From the NCBI GenBank assembly GCA_052115395.1, contig JBFRGO010000002.1: DNA of 64,000 nt. The stretch is one strand, 5' to 3'. The notes under the pieces were generated by a model. It was given only the letters and a program-made list of their open reading frames with translations, was not told the origin of the DNA and searched no databases. Source of the DNA: Noviluteimonas sp052115395. Its GTDB lineage: Bacteria > Pseudomonadota > Gammaproteobacteria > Xanthomonadales > Xanthomonadaceae. Shown piece after piece: positions 16,376 through 24,918 of this stretch. The position numbers were made by a program, and so were the translations under genes. Numbering within the stretch: position 1 is the stretch's first letter; every line of letters starts with the position of its first letter.

Positions 16376-17440
16376 TCAGCTGCCGCGCGCCATCGCGAAG
16401 ACCGTGATCTCTTCGCGGTCGTGATAGAGCTGTTTGGCGCGGATGCGCATCGGACGCTGGCTCTGCTGTTCGAACAAGGCCAGGCACTCGCGTGTTTCGT
16501 CCCAGCGCTTCTTCATCGGTAATTTCAGGTTGAACACCGCGTGCTTGCACCAGCCTTCGCGGAACCATTGCGCCATGCGCGCGGCGACGCGCTTGGGCGA
16601 CTCGACCATGTCGCACACCATCCAGTCGAGCGGTTTGGGCGGTTGCCATTGGAAGCCGTCGGCGCGCAGGTGCTCGACCAGGCCGCTGTCGAGCACGTGC
16701 TGGCGCAGCGGGCCGTTGTCGATCGCGGTGACGCGCACGCCATGTCGCGTAAGCACCCAGGTCCAGCCACCGGGCGCGGCGCCGAGATCGGCCGCGCGCA
16801 TGCCCGACTGCAACCAACGCGCGCGTTCGTCGGGTTCGAGCAGCACGAGGAAGGCTTCGTCGAGTTTCGAGGCCGAGCGCGACGGCGCATCCTGCAACGT
16901 GCGCAAACGCGGGATGCCCAGGGGCCACGGCGACGCATCGCGCGGATGGCCGCTGGCGAGCAACACGTGGTCGCCGGTAAGGAAGCACACATGCAAGCTC
17001 GGCAAGGCGGCGTCGGCCTGCGCCGTCAACAAGCCCGCCTTGCGCAAGGCAGGCCGCAAGGCATTGCCGAAACTGCGCGCGAGCCCGGCGAGTTGGCGCG
17101 CTTCATCAGAATCGGGATGTTCGACGATCAGATCGCCGAAGGCCGCGCGTTCGAACAGGGCCGCCACGATCGGCGTGATGCGGTCCTTGGCGTCGAGCCC
17201 GCGCAGATCCGCGAGCAGGCGCAGCTTCTGCCGCGCGAAGATGATGTCGCGCAAGGGCAGTGCCTGCGCGAGTGCGTGTCCCTGCGTGCTGAAGAATTGC
17301 ACGAAGCCGGTGTTGCGTTCGGCGCGCGCCCAACCGGCATCGCCGGCCTGTGCCGCGCGTTCGCCGAGCTCGGCGGCCAGCTCCGGTTCGAAGCCGGGGC
17401 GGCAATAGCACAGCAGTCCGTTGGCGCGCTCGGCTTCCAC
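16376..17440 (-). CDS. rlmM: 23S rRNA 2'-O-ribose methyltransferase (C2498)
   Basis: RlmM 2'-O-methylates C2498 in the peptidyl-transferase centre of 23S rRNA. The roughly 354-residue protein has an N-terminal THUMP-like domain beginning at LLCYCRPGFEPELAAEL and a Rossmann methyltransferase domain with SAM motif DLGAAPGGWTW. Further catalytic segments are WMVCDMVESP, FNLKLPMKKRW and AKQLYHDREEITV. No ATG is available, so I use the GTG at 17440, two bases after the deaminase stop. It is the last gene of the glnS operon. Confidence 0.93.
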   Translation of the reverse strand: MEAERANGLLCYCRPGFEPELAAELGERAAQAGDAGWARAERNTGFVQFFSTQGHALAQALPLRDIIFARQKLRLLADLRGLDAKDRITPIVAALFERAAFGDLIVEHPDSDEARQLAGLARSFGNALRPALRKAGLLTAQADAALPSLHVCFLTGDHVLLASGHPRDASPWPLGIPRLRTLQDAPSRSASKLDEAFLVLLEPDERARWLQSGMRAADLGAAPGGWTWVLTRHGVRVTAIDNGPLRQHVLDSGLVEHLRADGFQWQPPKPLDWMVCDMVESPKRVAARMAQWFREGWCKHAVFNLKLPMKKRWDETRECLALFEQQSQRPMRIRAKQLYHDREEITVFAMARGS

Positions 17441-17442
17441 GC

Positions 17443-18018
17443 TCAGTAGAACGCGCCGCCGGACGCGCCGTAGCGGCGCAACACGTCGCACGCCGCGTCG
17501 CGGTGCAGGTCGCGGGTGACGGCGATGCCACGGCGTTCGAGCTCGCCGACCCAGTCCTGGGGCAGGGGGCCTTCGTCGAATTCGGTCAGGCGCATGACAT
17601 CTTCCGAACGCGCGCCGATCAGCAAGGCATCGATGCCGGCCCAGAAGGTCGCGCCGTAACACTGGCAACACGGCTGCGCGGAGGTCGCGAGCACGATGGG
17701 GCCGGCGCCTTCGCCGGGCGCCGATTCGTTCAGGCGCATGCGTTGCATGCGTTGTTGCGCGAGCATGTACGCCATGATTTCGGCGTGCGCGACCGAGCAG
17801 GCGTGCGGCTCCACGCGATTCACGCCGACGGCGATGATGCGATCGTCGGGCCCGAACACCGCCGCGCCGAACGGGCCGCCGGTGCGCGCTTCGACATTGC
17901 GCGCCGACAGATCGATCGCCAGCGCGACCTTGTCGGCATCGCTCGCATAGGTGCGGGTGGTGTCGACCGCGTCGTGCACCCATGCCGGCAGCGTGAGGTG
18001 GACCTGTGCGTAGAGCAT
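17443..18018 (-). CDS. Nucleoside/guanine deaminase-family zinc hydrolase
   Basis: The 191-residue protein belongs to the cytidine/deoxycytidylate deaminase superfamily. The zinc site is complete: HAE at residues 78-80 and a PCxxC-type motif with Cys117 and Cys120 (QPCCQCYG). The active-site Glu80 is present, and TGGPFGAAVF is typical of the guanine deaminase/TadA branch. It most resembles purine (guanine-type) deaminases used in salvage, but tRNA adenosine deaminases share these motifs; the short N-terminus argues against TadA. Its start overlaps the small lipoprotein stop (TGATG), and rlmM follows 2 bp later. Confidence 0.85.
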   Translation of the reverse strand: MLYAQVHLTLPAWVHDAVDTTRTYASDADKVALAIDLSARNVEARTGGPFGAAVFGPDDRIIAVGVNRVEPHACSVAHAEIMAYMLAQQRMQRMRLNESAPGEGAGPIVLATSAQPCCQCYGATFWAGIDALLIGARSEDVMRLTEFDEGPLPQDWVGELERRGIAVTRDLHRDAACDVLRRYGASGGAFY

Positions 18019-18275
18019 CAGCGCACCGACGTCGCTGGCGCGGGATCGATCACCGGATCGAGCGCTTCACGCTTGGCGATGCATTTGTCCTGTACGCAGC
18101 GGCATTGCGTGCCGACGCATTGCGGCTTCGCGCTGCAATCGGCGTCGACCTTGCACGTCATGTCCGCAACGCGCTGCGGCGGCGGCAACTGTTGCGAAGG
18201 ATCCTGCGCCGCCGGCGCCGCGCAGGCGGCGAGCGCCATGCACGTGCACAGCATGAGCAGGCGCGTCGCGTTCAT
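18018..18275 (-). CDS. Small cysteine-rich lipoprotein, function unknown
   Basis: This 85-residue protein has a lipobox Leu15-Ala16-Ala17-Cys18 and so should be lipidated and sorted to the envelope. The mature part carries six cysteines within about 25 residues (spacing C-x5-C-x5-C-x4-C-x-C-x4-C), suggesting a disulfide knot or metal site in the periplasm. It is locked between glnS (ATGA overlap) and the deaminase (TGATG overlap). Its cotranscription with translation genes gives no obvious function. Confidence 0.8.
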   Translation of the reverse strand: MNATRLLMLCTCMALAACAAPAAQDPSQQLPPPQRVADMTCKVDADCSAKPQCVGTQCRCVQDKCIAKREALDPVIDPAPATSVR

Positions 18276-20026
18276 CCCTTCGTCGCCCAGTTGTCGCGCA
18301 GCGTGACGCTGCGATTGAACACAGGCGCGTCGCTGCGGTGGTCGCGGCGGTCGGCCACGAAGTAGCCGAGGCGTTCGAACTGGTAATTCTGTTCCGGTGC
18401 GGCGAGCGCGGCGGCCGGTTCGACCCACGCGCGCACGACGGTGCGCGATTCCGGATTCAGATGATCGCGGTAGGTCTTGCCGTCGGTGTCGTCGTCGGGA
18501 TCGGGCACGCTGAACAGCCGGTCGTACAGGCGCACTTCCGCCGCGACCGCGTGCTGCGCGCTCACCCAGTGGATCGTGCCCTTCACCTTGCGGTCGGCGC
18601 CGGGCATGCCGGGGCGCGATTCGGGATCGAGCCAGCCGCGCAGTTCGACCACGTTGCCGTCGGCGTCCTTGATCACCTCGTCGACGCGCGCGATGCCCGC
18701 GCCGCGCAGGCGGATTTCGCCGCCGGGCACCAGGCGCTTCCAACCCTTGGGCGGCACTTCGGCGAAGTCGTCCTGTTCGATCCACAACTCGCGCGAGAAC
18801 GGAATCTCGCGCTCGCCCTGCGTTTCGTCCTTCGGGTGATTGGAGAAGCGCAGCGTTTCGGCGTGGCCTTCGGGCAGGTTGGTCAGCACGAACTTCAGCG
18901 GCCCGAGCACCGCCATGCGGCGCGGTGCATGCGCGTCGAGGTCTTCGCGCAGCGTGTTTTCGAGGACCGAGTAATCGATCAGCGAGTTCTGCTTCGACAG
19001 CCCCAGGCGCGAGACGAACAACTTCAACGCCGAAGCGGTGTAACCGCGGCGGCGAATGCCCTGCAGGCTCGGCATGCGCGGGTCGTCCCAGCTCTCGACC
19101 AGGCCGTCCTGCACCAGCGCCATGAGCTTGCGCTTGCTCATGACGGTGTAATTGAGGTTGAGGCGCGAGAACTCGATCTGGCGCGGCTTGCTCGCTTCGA
19201 AGGGCAAGCCCTTGCCGGTGAGCGGCGCGACCAGTTCGGGATGGTGGGCGAGATCGACCTTGTCCACGCACCAGTCGTACAGCGGGCGATGATCTTCGAA
19301 CTCGAGCGTGCACAGCGAATGCGTGATGCCTTCGACCGCGTCGCTCAGCGAGTGCGCGTAGTCGTACATCGGATAGATCGGCCAGGTGTTGCCGGTCTGG
19401 TGGTGTTCGGCGTGCTTGATGCGATACAGCGCCGGGTCGCGCAGGTTGATGTTGCCGGCGGCCATGTCGATCTTCGCGCGCAACGTGCGCGCGCCGTCGG
19501 GGAATTCGCCGGCGCGCATGCGGCGGAACAGGTCGAGGTTTTCCTCGACGCTGCGGTCGCGATACGGGGAGTTGCGGCCCGGCTCGGTCAGCGAGCCGCG
19601 GTATTCGCGCACCTGCTCGGCGGTGAGGTCGCAGACGAAGGCGTCGCCCTGGGCGATCAGCTTCTCGCCGGCCAGGTAGAGGACCTCGAAGTAATCCGAG
19701 GCGTGGCGCAGGTCGTGCCATTCGAAGCCCAGCCAGCGCACGTCGTCCTTGATGGCCTCCACGTACACCGGGTCTTCCTTCACCGGGTTGGTGTCGTCCA
19801 GGCGCAGGTTGCACCAGCCGCCGAATTCGGCGGCGATGCCGAAGTCGGTCCAGATGGCGCGCGCGTGTCCGATGTGAAGGAACCCGTTGGGCTCCGGCGG
19901 GAAGCGGGTCTTGATCGACGCGTGGCGGCCGGTGGCCAGGTCCTCGCGGACGATCTGCCGGATGAAGTCGGTGGGGCGCGGGGCGTCGGCGGCGTCGGCG
20001 GCCGGGGGGGCGGGGGCTGTGGACAC
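18272..20026 (-). CDS. glnS: Glutaminyl-tRNA synthetase
   Basis: GlnRS charges tRNA-Gln, and a cognate tRNA-Gln(UUG) gene is also in this window at 59882. The 584-residue protein has the class-I signatures FPPEPNGFLHIGHA (HIGH at residues 51-54) and VMSKRKL (KMSKS equivalent), followed by the two beta-barrel anticodon-binding domains ending in QFERLGYFVADR. No ATG lies near the conserved start, so I use the GTG at 20026, which gives a short N-terminal extension rich in Ala and Pro. Translation of the longer upstream frame would be non-homologous. It leads an operon with the small lipoprotein, deaminase and rlmM. Confidence 0.95.
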   Translation of the reverse strand: MSTAPAPPAADAADAPRPTDFIRQIVREDLATGRHASIKTRFPPEPNGFLHIGHARAIWTDFGIAAEFGGWCNLRLDDTNPVKEDPVYVEAIKDDVRWLGFEWHDLRHASDYFEVLYLAGEKLIAQGDAFVCDLTAEQVREYRGSLTEPGRNSPYRDRSVEENLDLFRRMRAGEFPDGARTLRAKIDMAAGNINLRDPALYRIKHAEHHQTGNTWPIYPMYDYAHSLSDAVEGITHSLCTLEFEDHRPLYDWCVDKVDLAHHPELVAPLTGKGLPFEASKPRQIEFSRLNLNYTVMSKRKLMALVQDGLVESWDDPRMPSLQGIRRRGYTASALKLFVSRLGLSKQNSLIDYSVLENTLREDLDAHAPRRMAVLGPLKFVLTNLPEGHAETLRFSNHPKDETQGEREIPFSRELWIEQDDFAEVPPKGWKRLVPGGEIRLRGAGIARVDEVIKDADGNVVELRGWLDPESRPGMPGADRKVKGTIHWVSAQHAVAAEVRLYDRLFSVPDPDDDTDGKTYRDHLNPESRTVVRAWVEPAAALAAPEQNYQFERLGYFVADRRDHRSDAPVFNRSVTLRDNWATKG

Positions 20027-20165
20027 GATGGGTTCTGGAGGCGGGCCCGGCGAGCCAGGCGTAATGTGACGGGCAGCGAGTTTAGCCGACGGCCTGTCCA
20101 GGCACCGGTTTGCGTTGAATGGCATGAAAGTTGCGACACAGTTCTCCAACCGGGGGTGACCGCGT

Positions 20166-20432
20166 ATGCGGGTCGTGTACGAAGCAGCGCACGTGATCGA
20201 CGCCCATCTGGTGCGCCACGCACTGGAAGCGGCGGGCATGCACGTGTTCGTGCGCGGGGAAGCGCTGCTCGGCGGGCTCGGGGAACTCGGGATCTTCGGA
20301 TTGGTGCAGGTCTGCGTGCTGGAGACCGACTGGGCGCAGGCGCGCGAAGTGGTCGAAGGGCTGGCCCTGTCGGTGGCGTCCGGGGATGCGCCGGAGGTGC
20401 CCCCACTTCCCTTGCCGGGATTGGCCACCTGA
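20166..20432 (+). CDS. DUF2007 domain protein (putative signal-transducing protein)
   Basis: This 88-residue protein is a single DUF2007 domain: VVYEAAHVIDAHLVRHALEA followed by GMHVFVRGEALLGG and QVCVLETDWAQAREVV. The fold is a small ferredoxin-like sandwich often found alone or next to signalling proteins. A GGGGGTGA ribosome-binding site precedes the ATG. It is transcribed towards the diguanylate cyclase, 65 bp downstream, and away from glnS. Its biochemical role is unknown. Confidence 0.85.
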   Translation: MRVVYEAAHVIDAHLVRHALEAAGMHVFVRGEALLGGLGELGIFGLVQVCVLETDWAQAREVVEGLALSVASGDAPEVPPLPLPGLAT

Positions 20433-20497
20433 ACGCGCGGCCGGCCATCGGGGGAAGGTCGGCCAGGGCGAACGCCTTCGGCGAAGGGCGCGCGGCC

Positions 20498-22603
20498 GTG
20501 TCGTGCGTCCTCGCCTGCCTGATGGTCTGGGGTCTGGCGATGTTGCCGTTCGACGCGGCCGCGGTCGCGCATCGGCCCGCCGTCACGCGCGTGGTCGAAG
20601 GCGACAGCGTGCGCGTGCCGCCCTCCGACACGCCTGTCCGCATTCCCCTGCGCCTGAACCGCGGGGACGCCATCATCGACCGCCTGTGGGTGCAGCGATC
20701 GATGGTCGATGAAATCTGGCTGGAAGCGCGCATGGGGCATGGCACCTGGCGTTCGCCGGTGCAGTCCTTCTTCCGCCCGGAGGATGACGGTCCGTCGTTC
20801 CCGACGGGCTTTGCGTTCCAACTTCCGCCGGGCGTCGAAGACGTCGACCTGATGGTGTCCACCCACGCGCCGGTGCGGCTGCGGCCCACCTCGCAGACAG
20901 CGAGCGCCGTGGCGGAAATGCAGCAGCGCGGCAGCGCGCTCGCCGGCGCCAACTACGCGAGCCTGGCCGTGCTCGCCTTCATCGCCTTGTCCCTGTTCGC
21001 GGCGGTGCGCGATCGCATCTATCTCGCGTTGCTGGCCTTGTCGGTGACGGCGCTGGCGTGGTTCGTCGCGTCGAACGGGCATCTGTTCGCGTGGCCCGGC
21101 GTGCGTTGGTTCGCGCTGTGGGGTGCGCAGGGCGTGTGGGCGCTGCAGTTGCTGCATTGCGCGGCCGCGACGTGGCTCGCGCAGCGCTATGCGGAACTGG
21201 AAGTCGCGCAGCGCAGGCTCGATCGCGCCGGCGATTACTTGCGATACGTCGCGCTCGGGCTCGCCGGGATCGCGCTGCTGCGCCTGGAAGTGTTGTCGGT
21301 GCCGATGGCGTGGGCGGCGGCGCTCACCGGCGGCGCGACGATGGCCTACATCGTCGCCACCGCCCTGGTCGCGGTGCGCCGCCGCATCTGGAACAGCCTG
21401 TCGGTGCTCACCGTCGTGCTGGTGCTCGCCGGCGCGTTCGCGTTGCGCGCGTTCATGCCTTTTGGCATCCATGGGTTCTGGGTGCGCTACGGCCCGCAAC
21501 TGGCGCTCACGGTGTGCGTGTTGCTGGTGGCGGTCGGCATGATCGGGCGGATCGCGCACGTGCGCGACGAACGCGATCGCGAACGCCTCGCGCGCGGCGA
21601 CAGCGAACGCCGCCTGGAACGCGAAGCCGCGCGCGTCGACCTGGTGCAGCAACTGCAACGCCGCCTGCGCGAATTGCCCGCGGGCGACCTGGAATGGGCG
21701 GCGTTTCGCAGCGTGTTCGAACGCCTGCTGCCGCTGCTGCGGCTGGAATCGGCGGCGCTGGTCGCCTACGGCTTCCACGGTTTCGATCTGTTGCTCGCCG
21801 AACCGATTTCCAGCAAACCGCATTACACCGACCTGCTCGCCACGCGCATGGGCATGATGAAGGGCCTGGCGCGCACGCAGGCGCCGGTGCAATTGCAACT
21901 GGGCAACGGAGACGCGCTGCATCTGTTGCACGGCGTCGTGCCGCTGCCGATCCGCCCGCCCTCGTGGGGCGTGCTGCTCCTGCAACGCAGCGATGGATCG
22001 AGTTTCACCGACGAAGAACTCGCGCTCGCCAGCGACTTCGGCCGCTTGGCCGTGCAACACGCCGACGAAGCGGCGGCGGCCCTCAACCTGCGGCGCTCGG
22101 CCGAACTCGACGCGCTGACCGGCACCTTCAATCGCCGCACGATCGATCTGTGGCTGTCGCGTTCGTTCTCCGAGGCGCATCGCGAAGACCAGTTGCTGTC
22201 GGTCTTGTTCGTCGACATCGACCACTTCAAGTCGATCAACGATTCGCACGGGCACGCGGCGGGCGACGCCGTACTGCGCCAGGTTTCCGAGGTGTTGCGC
22301 AAGGAATTGCAGCCGACCGATTTGCTGGGCCGCTACGGCGGCGAGGAATTCGTAATCGTGCTGCCGGGGCGCAACGGCGACGACGCGCGCCAACTCGGCG
22401 AACGCATCCGCGCGGCGATCGAACTGGTGCGCCTGGACTACGAGGGCAAGCCGATCCGCATCACCGTCAGCGTCGGCGTGGCCACGCGCCTGCCGCGCGA
22501 GAACGAACCGGCGGCGGCCGTCGCGCGCGCCGACCAGGCGCTGTATGCGGCCAAGCGGGGTGGACGCAATCGGGTGAACGTGGCGCCGGCGGTGTTCACG
22601 TGA
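20498..22603 (+). CDS. Membrane-bound diguanylate cyclase (7TM, GAF-like, GGDEF)
   Basis: The roughly 701-residue protein probably makes cyclic di-GMP. It has an N-terminal signal/anchor, an extracytoplasmic beta-rich domain (about residues 30-145), seven or so transmembrane helices (about 150-365), a coiled-coil, a GAF-like domain (about 385-530) and a C-terminal GGDEF domain. The catalytic motif is intact as RYGGEEF. The usual RxxD product-inhibition site five residues upstream reads QPTD, so feedback inhibition is probably lost. The GTG at 20498 is chosen because GAAGG lies upstream; the ATG at 20522 is an alternative. Confidence 0.88.
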   Translation: MSCVLACLMVWGLAMLPFDAAAVAHRPAVTRVVEGDSVRVPPSDTPVRIPLRLNRGDAIIDRLWVQRSMVDEIWLEARMGHGTWRSPVQSFFRPEDDGPSFPTGFAFQLPPGVEDVDLMVSTHAPVRLRPTSQTASAVAEMQQRGSALAGANYASLAVLAFIALSLFAAVRDRIYLALLALSVTALAWFVASNGHLFAWPGVRWFALWGAQGVWALQLLHCAAATWLAQRYAELEVAQRRLDRAGDYLRYVALGLAGIALLRLEVLSVPMAWAAALTGGATMAYIVATALVAVRRRIWNSLSVLTVVLVLAGAFALRAFMPFGIHGFWVRYGPQLALTVCVLLVAVGMIGRIAHVRDERDRERLARGDSERRLEREAARVDLVQQLQRRLRELPAGDLEWAAFRSVFERLLPLLRLESAALVAYGFHGFDLLLAEPISSKPHYTDLLATRMGMMKGLARTQAPVQLQLGNGDALHLLHGVVPLPIRPPSWGVLLLQRSDGSSFTDEELALASDFGRLAVQHADEAAAALNLRRSAELDALTGTFNRRTIDLWLSRSFSEAHREDQLLSVLFVDIDHFKSINDSHGHAAGDAVLRQVSEVLRKELQPTDLLGRYGGEEFVIVLPGRNGDDARQLGERIRAAIELVRLDYEGKPIRITVSVGVATRLPRENEPAAAVARADQALYAAKRGGRNRVNVAPAVFT

Positions 22604-22612
22604 AGCAAGAGC

Positions 22613-22717
22613 GGGAATGGGGAATGGGGAATGGGGAATAGATGATTCGTAACGGGTGTCGGCGACGCTGCACCAGGGACGGAAGTACTATTCCCCATTC
22701 CCTATTCCCCATTCCCG
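22613..22717. repeat. Inverted repeat built of GGGAATG units
   Basis: The left arm (22613-22641) contains four tandem GGGAAT-type units. The right arm (22688-22717) is its inverted copy. The arms match over about 29 bp with one mismatch and are separated by 46 bp. The repeat fills the gap between the diguanylate cyclase and the glutathione transferase. It could fold into a long hairpin and act as a terminator or as a dispersed repeat. Confidence 0.85.
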
Positions 22718-22723
22718 AGCCCC

Positions 22724-23380
22724 ATGCTCACCCTCGTCATCGGCAACAAGAACTACTCCTCCTGGTCGCTTCGTCCCTTCCTCGTGCTGCGCACCTTCGG
22801 CGTGCCCTTCGATGAAGTGCGCATCCTGCTCGATACGCCGCACTTCCAGCAGGACGTCGCGAAGTGGGCGCCCAATCTGCGCGTGCCGGCCTTGCACGAC
22901 GACGGGCTGGTGATCTGGGATTCGCTGGCGATCTGCGAATACGTCAACGAGCAATACCTCGATGGCAAGGGCTGGCCGTCCGATGTCGCGGCACGCGCGC
23001 AGGCGCGTTCGGCCGCCGCGGAAATGCATTCGGGTTTCATGGCACTGCGCAAGCAGTGCCCGATGAACATGCGCCGCACGCCCGACAACTATCGCTGGAA
23101 CGAGGAGGCCGAGCGCGACATCCAGCGCGTCCAGGCGCTGTGGCGCGAGTTGAAACAGGCGCATGGCCAGCAGGGTCCGTTCCTGTGCGGCGCGTTCTCG
23201 ATCGTCGACGCGATGTTCGCGCCGGTGGTGTCGCGCTTCCTGTCTTACGGCGTGCCGATGGACGACACCGCGCGTGCTTTCAGCGATGCGATCCAGTCGC
23301 TGCCGGCGTGGCAGGAATGGCGCGACGCCGGTTTCGCCGAAGCCGAATATCTCGAAGACACCGAAAAGTTCCGCGCATGA
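22724..23380 (+). CDS. Glutathione S-transferase family protein
   Basis: The 218-residue protein has an N-terminal thioredoxin-fold domain (LTLVIGNKNYSSWSLRPFLVLRTFGVPF) with the Ser-rich active-site loop, the cis-Pro and ESxA-like motif in VPALHDDGLVIWDSLAICEY, and an all-helical C-terminal domain. This pattern (NKNYSSWS) is typical of a common proteobacterial GST branch whose substrates are unknown. It overlaps the downstream EamA transporter start (ATGA), so the two are coupled. The upstream sequence has no strong Shine-Dalgarno sequence. Confidence 0.9.
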   Translation: MLTLVIGNKNYSSWSLRPFLVLRTFGVPFDEVRILLDTPHFQQDVAKWAPNLRVPALHDDGLVIWDSLAICEYVNEQYLDGKGWPSDVAARAQARSAAAEMHSGFMALRKQCPMNMRRTPDNYRWNEEAERDIQRVQALWRELKQAHGQQGPFLCGAFSIVDAMFAPVVSRFLSYGVPMDDTARAFSDAIQSLPAWQEWRDAGFAEAEYLEDTEKFRA

Positions 23381-24282
23381 CCGCCGCCGCCCCGCGCGGC
23401 GCGCTCGCGACGATGCTGCTCGGCGCGGTGCTGATCAGCACGTCGGCCGTGTTCGTCCGGTGGGTCGAGATGGGGCCGACGGCCTCGGCGTTCTGGCGCA
23501 TGGCGCTGGCCACCGCGATGTTGTTGCCCGTGCTGGCGGTCGCCGTGCGTCGCGGTGCATCGACGTTCAAGCCTTCGCCGCGCGTGCTGGGTCTGGTCGC
23601 CATCGCCGCGGTGTTTTTCGCGCTCGATCTGTGGATGTGGCACCGGAGCATCCTCTATGTCGGCGTGGGCATGGCGACTTTGCTCGGCAACTTCCAGGTC
23701 TTCGCGCTCGCCACGTACGGCGCGTTGGCGCTCGGCGAACACGGCGGCTGGCGCCTGTGGGCGGGCCTGTCGCTCGCGATCGCGGGCCTGGCGTTGATGC
23801 TCGTGCCGGGTTGGTCGCATTTCGACGCGCACTTCCACGTCGGCGTGTGGTTCGGCCTCGGCACTGCGGCGGCGTATGCCGGATTCCTGATCGCCTTTCG
23901 CAAGGCGCAGGCCACGCGCGGCGGTGCATCGAACGAATCCTTGTTGTGGTGGATGTGCGTGTGCACCGCGGTGTTGTTGCTGCCGATGACGCTCGCCGGT
24001 GGCGAAGCACTGCCGCCGCGCAGTGGTGCCGATTGGGGTTCGCTGCTCGCCTATGCCTTCATCGCGCAGGTGTGCGGCTGGCTGGTGATCGGGAGGGCGA
24101 TGCCGAAGTTGTCGGCCGGTGTGCTGGGCTTGTGCCTGTTGCTGCAGCCGTTGATGGCCTACGTCTGGGACGCCACGCTGTTCGGCACGCGCCTGGATGC
24201 GCTGGGCATCACGGGGCTTGGCCTGTCGCTGGCGGGCATCTTCCTCGGGCTGACGCGCGGTACGCGCGCGTCGGCGGCGTGA
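23377..24282 (+). CDS. EamA/DMT-family transporter
   Basis: This 301-residue inner-membrane protein has ten hydrophobic helices arranged as two EamA repeats. The first repeat begins LATMLLGAVLISTSAVFVRW and the second has FGLGTAAAYAGFLIAFRKA. Such drug/metabolite exporters move amino acids, nucleosides or small metabolites; substrate cannot be assigned. Its ATG overlaps the GST stop, and the 3' end converges on a small membrane-anchored protein 3 bp away. Confidence 0.9.
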   Translation: MTAAAPRGALATMLLGAVLISTSAVFVRWVEMGPTASAFWRMALATAMLLPVLAVAVRRGASTFKPSPRVLGLVAIAAVFFALDLWMWHRSILYVGVGMATLLGNFQVFALATYGALALGEHGGWRLWAGLSLAIAGLALMLVPGWSHFDAHFHVGVWFGLGTAAAYAGFLIAFRKAQATRGGASNESLLWWMCVCTAVLLLPMTLAGGEALPPRSGADWGSLLAYAFIAQVCGWLVIGRAMPKLSAGVLGLCLLLQPLMAYVWDATLFGTRLDALGITGLGLSLAGIFLGLTRGTRASAA

Positions 24283-24285
24283 GCG

Positions 24286-24918
24286 TCACTGCCGCGCGAT
24301 CGAACACACGTAGACGACTTCGCACGCGCCGTTGCCGCTGTCTTCGCGCGTGAGCGAGCTGCGCCAGTGCCAGCCATCGGGCGCGTCGGCTTCGACGAGC
24401 CAACCATCGATGCGGACGTTGTCGCCGGTGCGCACCTGCGACAACACGCGCGCGGCATCGGCGTTGGCCGGGATCATGTGCATGTTCGCGCTGGAGCGGA
24501 TGATTTCGCGCGTGGGAATCGGCGGCGCGCCCTGCCAGCGATAGTGGTACCAACGATTCGACTGGTCGATGTTCAGTTGCGACAGCACCGCGTCTTCGCG
24601 CATGCGGCCCCAGCCCAGCGCGAGATCGGTGGGCGAGAGGTCGGCTTCGCGGCCGAGCGTGTAGTCCTCGCGCGACAGCACGCGTGCGTCGACGCTGAAA
24701 CCCGCGAGCGGTTGCAACCGTGCAGGCTGCAAACGAATGTCGCCGAAGCCGTCCGGCACCGGGCTCTGCAAGGGGGCTTCGCCTGCGGGTACGCGCGGCG
24801 GCGCCGGGCATGAAATGGAAGCGCCGGCCACGGCGGCCGGCGCTTCGGGCGTGCGATGCCACCACCACCAGGCGATGACGAACACCACCACGACGATGGC
24901 CCATTTGCGCAGGCTCAT
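24286..24918 (-). CDS. Membrane-anchored periplasmic protein of unknown function
   Basis: The 210-residue protein has one N-terminal transmembrane anchor (WAIVVVVFVIAWWWW) and a soluble domain with segments LSREDYTLGREADLSPTDLALGWG, WYHYRWQGAPPIP and VRTGDNVRIDGWLV. I do not recognise a named domain for it. Its ATG overlaps the oxyR stop (ATGA), so it is translated from the oxyR message and may share oxidative-stress control. Two closely spaced cysteines (CEVVYVC) lie near the C-terminus. Confidence 0.75.
   Translation of the reverse strand: MSLRKWAIVVVVFVIAWWWWHRTPEAPAAVAGASISCPAPPRVPAGEAPLQSPVPDGFGDIRLQPARLQPLAGFSVDARVLSREDYTLGREADLSPTDLALGWGRMREDAVLSQLNIDQSNRWYHYRWQGAPPIPTREIIRSSANMHMIPANADAARVLSQVRTGDNVRIDGWLVEADAPDGWHWRSSLTREDSGNGACEVVYVCSIARQ

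Noticed and set aside
18338..20497. Plus-strand frame continuing from opposite glnS into the diguanylate cyclase
   Set aside because: It is a GC-driven open frame; the real cyclase begins near 20498 or 20522 and homology-like sequence starts only there.
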